The notes under the pieces are model-generated. The model did no database searches. It was not told the origin of the DNA and saw nothing but the letters and a program-made list of their open reading frames with translations. Positions 37,301-51,246 of a DNA stretch of 64,000 nt are shown piece by piece. Source of the DNA: Lachnospiraceae bacterium UBA1818 (lineage in GTDB: Bacteria; Bacillota; Clostridia; Lachnospirales; Lachnospiraceae); the NCBI GenBank assembly GCA_904419285.1, contig CAJFQZ010000017.1:124082-188081 (forward strand). The letters run 5' to 3'. How positions within the stretch are numbered: the first letter of the stretch is position 1; each line of letters opens with the position of its first letter. The position numbers were made by a program, and so were the translations under genes.

Positions 37301-38227
37301 AGACATACCATAGCCGAACTCATATGCCGGAGTTACATTGAATGTATCAAAGTAGCGGTAGCCTACATAGATATCATCCGTATAGTTCTCCTGTGTGTCA
37401 TCCCCGTCATTCACTCCAAATGTCTCGGAAGATGAATAATCTTCATAGTTTACCGCCCAGGTATCGGTCAGCTTTCCTGAAGGAGTCACTTCGCCGTTCA
37501 GGACTTTGACAACAGCATCTCCGCCTCTCATACCTGCCTGGGACATCAAGAGCATAGAATCCAGCCCTTCTGTCTCTGCAAAGAACTTCGTATCCATTAT
37601 TCCGCCCACATTCAGTACTACGATAGAGTTCTCAAAGTTGGCTGCCATCTTGGCAATATTTGCCTTCTCAATATCAGTCAGATAATAGTCTGACATCTTC
37701 CGGTCCGCAAATTCTCCGGAGCTCCTTGCGATCACATAGACAGCTGTATCTGTGCCGCCCGCTTTTGCGGCTTCGATCTGTGCATCTGTAACCTCAATAT
37801 CCGGGACAAGCGATGCTCCGCCTACGCCGCCTGTACTTCCGCCGCCTTCTTCATAGGCCTCACCGAATGCATTCAGCCAGTCTGTAGACGTTACGTTGTA
37901 GCCGGCGTTTACAAAGCCATCCCAGACATTGACTACATTTCTCTGGTTTACATCACCGGATCCTGTTCCTCCTTTAATAGTGGTGTAAGCACCTCCGCCG
38001 AACAATGCAATATTTCCGCTGTCAGCAATCGGCAGAGCATCGTTCTGGTTCTCCAGAAGGACCATACCCTGGGTTGCAAGATTCATGGACAACTCCGCAT
38101 TTCTTGCTTCACGTTCTGAGACTTCGTCGCTGGTCGTTTTCGCCATTACGGGTACTGCTGCTGCGCTTGTAGCCGCAAGCATCATCGCCATAGAGGCTGC
38201 GACAACTCGTTTGTGCTTCTTTTTCAT
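34394..38227 (-). CDS. Wall-anchored glycoside hydrolase family 3, reversed domain order
   Basis: 1277 residues. Signal peptide to MAKTTS. The GH3 C-terminal alpha/beta domain comes first (about 45-300; [18 protein letters not shown]), then a fibronectin-like domain (about 320-420; [13 protein letters not shown]), then the TIM barrel (about 570-880) with [45 protein letters not shown] and the nucleophile Asp near 803 in LIMTDWGGG. This reversed order is known in Butyrivibrio and Ruminococcus beta-glucosidases. A helical FIVAR-like module, a Thr/Ala linker, VKTGD signal and SRKRR tail complete it. Hydrolyses beta-linked sugars, probably gluco- or xylosides. RBS AGGAGG. Confidence 0.9.
   Translation of the reverse strand: [1277 protein letters not shown]
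34571..35275. repeat. Shared helical C-terminal module, copy 1
   Basis: Encodes about 235 residues from [16 protein letters not shown] to [14 protein letters not shown] is nearly identical to 38755-39463 in the neighbouring GH3 gene, including an uninterrupted run of about 60 matching bases. Confidence 0.9.
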
Positions 38228-38297
38228 TCACTTTCCTCCTTTTTGTTTGTTTTTTCACATCTAAGAAAAGTATATTATCAATTTTCAGATTTTCACA

Positions 38298-38311
38298 TGT
38301 AATATATTACA
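38298..38311. promoter_or_regulatory. Palindrome TGTAATATATTACA, possible operator
   Basis: Perfect 14-base palindrome about 75 bases upstream of the first GH3 start. A close match, GTAATATCTTAC, lies upstream of the second GH3 gene at 43770-43781. Confidence 0.4.
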
Positions 38312-38507
38312 CATTTTTTGTGATTTTCTATTATTTTTTGTATATATTTTTAATATATTGTATATTTTTTAAAAACTGTGAAAAAGTATACACTATTCAA
38401 AATTACCGGTTTCATTTCCCGTAACCAGTTTTTCTGATATCTCTTTGCAAATACCGGGCAGCACATTCAGGGGCCTCTGACATGGGCGGTCTCCGGCCCG
38501 CTGCCGC

Positions 38508-38549
38508 CAAAAAAACTGCCGTACCGGATGCACCATCCGATACGGCAGT
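38508..38549 (-). terminator. Terminator of second GH3 gene
   Basis: ACTGCCGTATCGGATG / CATCCGGTACGGCAGT hairpin followed by seven T's on the minus strand, about 40 bases after the stop. Confidence 0.92.
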
Positions 38550-38588
38550 CCTGTCATCTTTTCACTTATTTATCAGCTTCAGCATTTA

Positions 38589-41500
38589 CTATCTTTTCTT
38601 TTTGCTCGCGATCGTCGTCACTGCAATTCCAGCTGCTGCAAGTGCACAGATCATAACTGCCGCTGTCGCTGCCGTATTCACTGTATCACCAGTCTTAACT
38701 GAAGTTGAGCTTGTTGCAGGTGTACTTACCTTTGTTGTACTGCCGCTGTTGTCAACGCCTGCTGTCAGAGTTCCGTCAATATCCTTGCTGTCGTCAGCTG
38801 CTGCTGTTGTATCATCAGCCGCTGTCGTGTCATCAGCTGCCGGAGCTGCCTTTACAAGTGCTGCAAGTGCGCTCTGAAGATCAGATACTGCTGTCTGGAC
38901 TTCTTCTTCTGTCGCGTTCTCGTCTGCATAGACATCCTCTGCTGCTGCAAGAGCTGTCCTCATCAGCGCGAAGCTCTCCGCCTCATATGCTGACTCATTC
39001 AGTCCGGATGCGCTCTGGATCAGTGCTGCGAGAGCATCCTTATTCGGTGTCAGCCGCATCTCGCTCATCTCTTTCAGAAGCGTTCTCCATGCCTGGTCTA
39101 TGTCGCCCTGCATTGCGTTCTCGGCTGCATAAACATCGTTCGCTGCTGTCAGCGCTTCTTCGAAGCCGTCCAGTGTGCTCTCGATATACTTGCTGAGATC
39201 AAGGCCTTCTGCCATACGGATCACTGCCTCAAGATCAGACTTATCGCCCTGTTTGAAGGACAGATACTGCATCATAGTAATGATGTCGCTCCAGCTCTGA
39301 TCTACCATTGCCTGCGTTACTGTGTAGTCGCCTGCATATACTCTGTCGAGGATTGCCTGTCCGTTTGCAACTGCTGCGTTGAATCTGTCTGCCACTGCCG
39401 GTACAACACCTTCTGTGTCTGCGGATGCCGCAAGCTCGAGTGCATACTCAAGGACCGCTGTATCAAGTTCAGCTACTGGCTCTTCCTCTTCCGGAGCATA
39501 GGTAAACTGGAAGTAATTAATATTAATATCCGAACAGTTAAAATACAGCCGCAAAGTGTGCTGTCCTTCTGTCAGATAGATTTCCTTCGCCTCCTGAGTC
39601 ACCCAGTTCCACCATCCGCCTGTATGGCCGTGGACGAATGATGCAAGGACATCGCCGTCGCATTCCAGCTGATAGCTGTACTGGATATTTCCAGATTCAT
39701 CGAGTGCTGCTGTACGCGGTGCCAGAAGGTAGCGTCCGGATTTTTCTACATTCACTTTGAACAGGAGATAATTGCCTGTCTTCACTGTTCCTACGATCAT
39801 TCCCGCTGCCCCTTCCGGATCTTCCGGATCCTGGCTTGCCTCTGTAGTAAACTGCGATCCATACTTATAAATATTTGACGTCGCCTTCATCTTCGTCACA
39901 TCGCCCGGCTGGGAAGCTTTGATCGTTGTAACCTGCACTTCAGGCTGTCCAGCAGAATTAAGATCCGTAACTTGAAGATCTTTCACGATCACCGGTGTCT
40001 CCGTCACATCTGCCGTACTCGTTCCGTCTTTGAGAGATCCCATGCCATTCGCAGCATAGATCACAAGCTTTGGATCATTTAACGCCATAGTCTTTGTTCC
40101 CATATCGACGAAATCAGTACCATTGACACTGAAACTAAGCTTGAAAGTGTCGCCTTCTTTCCTAATCTTATAATAGAAATCATGTGCCTGCCCGTCATTG
40201 GTATATGGACGGAGCAGTTCCATATTCGGCGTATCTGAAGAAGCCGTCCCATTTGTCTCCTGCACATTTACAACGCCTTCCCAATTGCCTGAATTCCAGT
40301 CATTACATTCATACTTGACGCCGACATAGTTGTCCGGATCATCCATAACAAGGAGTCCGAACTGCTGGTAAGCCTGTCCGCCTTCTACTTCAAAATTTAA
40401 CGTTGCTACCGCTTCCCAGTCGCCATATGCCGGCTGAGAAAGATAATTCTTTACATAGTTATCTGCGGATGTCTGATAAAACTGTCCGACTTGAGATGTG
40501 ATCTGTACATATCCATCTCCCTTTTCAAAGTGTGTCTCATCCGGATCATTCAGTGTCCAGAAATCTTTCAGCTCCGAACCTGCAAAGTCGTCACTATGCG
40601 GACGCAGCTCCTCTGACGGAATCTCATCCAGGTAGACCTTGTACTCTGTCGCCTGGTCATCCGACTCTGCGCGAACGACTGCATATCCATCGCACATTGT
40701 TACGGATGCACTGACGTTTTCAGGCGTCTCCGCAGTGATTTCCGTATCAGCCGCACTCTCTACCTTAACCGTATAGGATTTAATCGTCGGATAGAAGTTA
40801 TAAATTTCTTCTCCGTTGACAGAAATACTGTTTACTTTCGCATAGACCGGATTCTCTCCTACCGGATCAAGATCAGCCTCGTTTGTAAAATAAATTCTGT
40901 ATATTGTAGCACCGTTATCATTTGCTACACGGATTACAGCGCATCCTGATTCTGCAGTCGCCTGCGTGATCTCCACTTCACCCTCATCAGATTCTGCACT
41001 GACTTCCGGCATCCTGCTCAGGTCGCGCGTGAAAATCTTATACTCCTTTTTCAGCGGACTGAATATGTTCAGATTCTCCCCGTCGATCCGGATTCCCGAC
41101 AGCACCGGCTTTTCCGGAGCTTTCACTGTATCCACGGCAAACCAGTCGCCTGTAGTTCCGGCATATTCTTCCGCATAAGTCGGAAGTCCGTTTGTTGTAC
41201 GGTAATTTTCTGACTTCATCACAAAAGTCAGGACTCTCTTAGCCGTCCTCTGAAGTTCGCCAAGCGTAATTCCGGAATCAACCGTTCCTTCCGGACTTCC
41301 GCTGCTTACCCAGTTCTCATATGATTCTCTCAGAGACTGATCCGCATTGCCGGAACCGTAAGGCCCCTCCCCCGGCATAAGAATATCTGTATTCGCACGC
41401 ACCCTGTACGCATTATTCCAGGTATGCTCCATATAGTCACATGCACCTTCACGGATCCACCAGTCCGTCATAAGAACGCCTTCATATCCCCACTCATCCC

Positions 41501-43646
41501 GCAGGATTGTCTTCATCAGTTCATAATTGTAGTAAGCCCACTCTCCGTTCACCTTATTGTAGCTGGTCATAAGGTTGAGGGGCTTCGCTTCTTTGATGCA
41601 GATCTCGAATCCTTTCAGATACAGTTCCCTCTGTGCTCTCTCTGAGCAGCGGGAGTCATTATAATTTCGGTTTGTCTCCTGATTGTTCAGCGCAAAATGC
41701 TTCGGACAGGCAGATACTCCCTGTGACTGTACACCTTTCACATAATTTGCTCCCATGCGTCCTGTCAAAAGGGGATCTTCGGAAAAGTATTCAAAATTTC
41801 TTCCGCAGAGCGGATCTCTCTGGAGATTCATTCCCGGAGCAAGGATCACATCAGAACCGTTGAGCACCATTTCCTGTCCCACAAGCTGATAGAGTTCTTC
41901 CACCAGGTCATCATTCCATGTACTGGACAGACAGGTACCGATCGGAACAAGCGATGCAGAAGCTGTCAGGCGGATTCCCGACGGTCCGTCTGTTGTAGTC
42001 ACAGGTACGACGCCTTTCTCTCTCAGACTCTCCGTTATACCTCCGTAAACCGCGGCATTTCCCGGTGCTCCGAGAGAACTTCCCATAGTGTAGTCTCCTC
42101 GGGTAAGGGCTTCCAGATCATCAAAATCAAGCTGTGCTACAAACTGGTCCAGCGTATATGTCCCATCATATACATCATTAAGAGTGATCACATCTTCTAC
42201 ATCGCTCTTGACCGCCGCGGGAAGTTCCGATTCGATCCGGTCGTGGAGATCGACCGTGGCAGTCGGGACCGGCTCATATTCGAGCACACCGTTATTGTTC
42301 ACCATACGGTCATAGCCCTGCTCAACTGCATTCGCCTCTGTACACTGCTCTGTCACTCTCAGTTCCGGCTCCGTGTAAACTCCGACTTCCTTCGCATCTC
42401 TCACTGAATTTCCCACGTAGATCGGATACTCCCCGGCTTCCATTACATACGCTGATTTATGTCCGGTCTTGCCTGCATCGTCATAGGACGCCATCTGATC
42501 CGCTTTAAACGTCAACGTGATATCCTGCTGCTCGCCCGGTGCCAGTTCATTCGTCTTTGCATATGCAGCCAGGGACTTCTCCGCCTTGCCAAGCTCGCCC
42601 TGAGGGGCACCGTAATACACCTGTACAACTTCTTTTCCCGAATAAGTATCGCCGGTATTCGTAACAGTAACATCGACGCTGATGCTGCCATCCGACTCAG
42701 TCACATCTTTTGTATCAATTGCAAAATCAGTATATCCGAGTCCGTATCCGAAAGGATACATTACGCTGTCCTTGGCAAACGTCTCAAAATACCGGTATCC
42801 CACATAAATATCCTCTGCATAATTGTTATATTCTGTATTCCCGAAATTCGCAGCACTCGGATAATCTTCATAAGAATCCGCAATCGTCTGAGGCAGCTTT
42901 CCCGACGGAGCGACAGAACCGCTCAGCACATCTGCAACAGCATTTCCACTCTCCATGCCGCCCTGCCATACATACAGGATACTGTCCAGATTGTCATAGT
43001 CACTTACCCAGCTCATGTCGATCAGGGTTCCTACATTAAGCAGTACGACCACGTTCTCAAAGTTATCATTTGCTTTAGCCAGCATATCCTTTTCCAGATC
43101 TGTCAGATACCAGCTTCCCGGTTCAAGCCTGCTTTCACGATCTTCTCCGGAGGAACGCCCGATCACGACAACCGCCGTATCGCTGTACTCCGCGGCATCT
43201 GCAACCACCTCGTCATCCAGCGGCATCTCAGGGTGCGACAAAGGCCAGTTTCCCCATCCGCCTGCACTCGGAACATGCTCGCCGCACCACTTCTCATATA
43301 CTGCTGCCAGTTCCTCATTGACCTGGATTGCCGGATTGTCCCGAAGTCCTTCGAGAAGGTTCACTGTATAAGGTACCTTTACATCCCCGCCGGAGCCATA
43401 TCCGCACGGAAAATAATCAATCTGTACACGTCCGAATACAGAAACCTTCTCCACCGACGTACCGCCGCCGAGCGGAAGTACCTGGTTATCATTTTTCAGC
43501 ATGACAATCCCTTCTGCCGCTGCTTCTCGCGCCGTATCGGCAAGTCCTGCCTGCAGTTCCGCCTTTGCAGGCATGGATGGGACCCCCAGTGTTGTCACAA
43601 GCATCGCAAGTCCCAGCCCCAGTGACAGTATTCTCTTTTTCTTCAT
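38589..43646 (-). CDS. Large wall-anchored GH3 enzyme with added binding domains
   Basis: 1685 residues from the ATG at 43646 (AAGGAGAG RBS; the longer frame crosses the promoter). After the signal peptide: GH3 C-terminal domain (about 30-270), fibronectin-like domain, TIM barrel with [45 protein letters not shown] and the nucleophile Asp near 728 in VLMTDWW. Then two beta-sandwich repeats (about 840-1010), a concanavalin-like domain (about 1020-1210, [12 protein letters not shown]), a CBM6-like domain (about 1240-1390, [18 protein letters not shown]), the FIVAR-like module, and a VKTGD anchor. Likely an extracellular beta-glycosidase with its own carbohydrate-binding parts. Substrate not determinable. 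Confidence 0.88.
   Translation of the reverse strand: [1685 protein letters not shown]
38755..39463. repeat. Shared helical C-terminal module, copy 2
   Basis: Near-identical DNA partner of 34571-35275, about 4.2 kb away in the same orientation; the rest of the two GH3 genes is much less alike. Confidence 0.9.
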
Positions 43647-43769
43647 AAACTTCTCTCCTTTTCTCTGTTTTACAAGATGTTTTTGATCCCTCCTTATAGC
43701 TTTATTCAGTTGGATTGAGTATACCATGGGCCCTGAATCTGTTCCCATATAAAAAATTACATACTTTTT

Positions 43770-43781
43770 GTAATATCTTAC
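43770..43781. promoter_or_regulatory. GTAATATCTTAC motif upstream of second GH3 gene
   Basis: Imperfect palindrome sharing 11 of 12 bases with the element before the first GH3 gene. It lies just upstream of a TATACT -10-like hexamer (minus strand, near 43720-43725). Confidence 0.35.
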
Positions 43782-43803
43782 GATTCCAGAACCTTGTTTC
43801 ACA

Positions 43804-43849
43804 CAAAAACCAGCGCGGCGGATGAGCTGTTCATCCGCCGCGCCGGTTT
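43804..43849 (-). terminator. Terminator of GH2 gene
   Basis: Minus-strand hairpin ACCGGCGCGGCGGATGA / TCATCCGCCGCGCTGGT followed by TTTTTG, about 35 bases after the GH2 stop. Confidence 0.92.
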
Positions 43850-43882
43850 TCATCTTATTTTACGTTTTAGCAGAATGTCTGT

Positions 43883-50151
<6,269 letters not shown>

Positions 50152-50250
50152 GTCTTTCAAAAGAGAGGATTCCATATACTATTTTTCAATTATCATTCAA
50201 TATTTTTATTTTTCCGTCATTTCAGACATTTTTTCCACTGTTTACCGCGC

Positions 50251-51246
50251 TCATTTATCAAAAGAGAACAAGAGTCGCTGGCTTTCATCGTCATACATGT
50301 TTTCTTTTGTCACGATCATCAGGGAAGTGTCGACCTCCTTTTTCTCAATGGACTGGCCGTTAATCAGATTGTACGCATTTTCCACGCCGAGATATCCCAT
50401 TGCATAGGGATTCTGCACGATCAGGGCGTCTACCTCCCCGGTCTCCAGCATCCCCACGGAGACCACATTGCAGTCAAATGCCACCACATGGATCTTGTCA
50501 CCCAGTCCCCGTTCCTGTATGGCATATCCCACTCCGAGGCTGGTCCACTCATTAAACGTAGCGATCACATTGATCTGCGGATTTCTGTCAAGCATCTCCA
50601 GAGTTCCCTGTTTCGCCTCCTCGGTGGTAGAGTTGACGTTGATCGCATCCACGATCACCGCCCGGTCATCCTCCGCCACTGTATCACGGAATCCTGCCTC
50701 TCTCGTCTGTCCGTTCTCCGAGTTTTTGTCAAAATTGACGATTCCGATATTCATCTCCGGATCCTCACAGGCAAGCGCAGCCTCTCCAGCAAGACAGCCC
50801 GCCTCATAATTGTCGGTTCCGATATAGCACTCCACCGCCCTGCTGTTCACCTCACTGTCTATGGCAACGATCTTCACTCCCTCTGCCGCCGCCTCATCAA
50901 CAGCCTCTGCATTCGCTTCGAAATCTACGGCAGAAAAAACGATCGCATCCACGCCCCCGTCGACCACGCTCTTGATCATTCTGTTCTGGGCAGCATAGTC
51001 CTCCTCAGACAATGGAGCTTCGAATATCAGATCCAGATTATACTCCGTACTCGCCGCATTCGCCCCGGCCCTGACCGTTTTCCAGAAGGCGGATTCTGCC
51101 GACTTGGCGACAAGGGCTACGCTCTTCTTTCCTCCCGGGAGCTGCTGCGCATTCATCGTTCCGGTACGCTGCAGCCGGCATGCTGTCAAAGCGGTCACAA
51201 GAAAGAAACACATAACGGCCGGCAGCCGGTACCATCTACTTCTCAT
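50251..51246 (-). CDS. Sugar-binding lipoprotein (periplasmic-binding-protein family 4)
   Basis: 331 residues. Lipobox VTALTAC gives a lipid-anchored extracellular protein. The fold is the ribose/galactose-binding type: SVALVAKSAESAFWKTVRAG, then DAIVFSAVDFEANAEAVDEA, VKIVAIDSEV, IGTDNYEAG, VIATFNEWTSLGVGYAI, DALIVQNPYAMGYLGVENA. No ABC permease or ATPase gene is near. It overlaps the YesM-type kinase gene by 11 bases, so it probably acts as the sugar-sensing partner of that kinase rather than in uptake (inference). Confidence 0.88.
   Translation of the reverse strand: MRSRWYRLPAVMCFFLVTALTACRLQRTGTMNAQQLPGGKKSVALVAKSAESAFWKTVRAGANAASTEYNLDLIFEAPLSEEDYAAQNRMIKSVVDGGVDAIVFSAVDFEANAEAVDEAAAEGVKIVAIDSEVNSRAVECYIGTDNYEAGCLAGEAALACEDPEMNIGIVNFDKNSENGQTREAGFRDTVAEDDRAVIVDAINVNSTTEEAKQGTLEMLDRNPQINVIATFNEWTSLGVGYAIQERGLGDKIHVVAFDCNVVSVGMLETGEVDALIVQNPYAMGYLGVENAYNLINGQSIEKKEVDTSLMIVTKENMYDDESQRLLFSFDK

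Larger units (their letters stand above)
38228..38588. other. AT-rich upstream region of first GH3 gene
   Basis: 361 bases with no gene. It holds a terminator for the second GH3 gene (38508-38549) and a long A/T-rich stretch (38270-38400) with the palindrome at 38298-38311. A GH3 promoter is expected here; several TATA-like hexamers occur and I cannot pick one. Confidence 0.6.

Noticed and set aside
50251-51246. An ABC sugar transporter
   Set aside because: Only the binding protein is present; no permease or ATPase gene is nearby.
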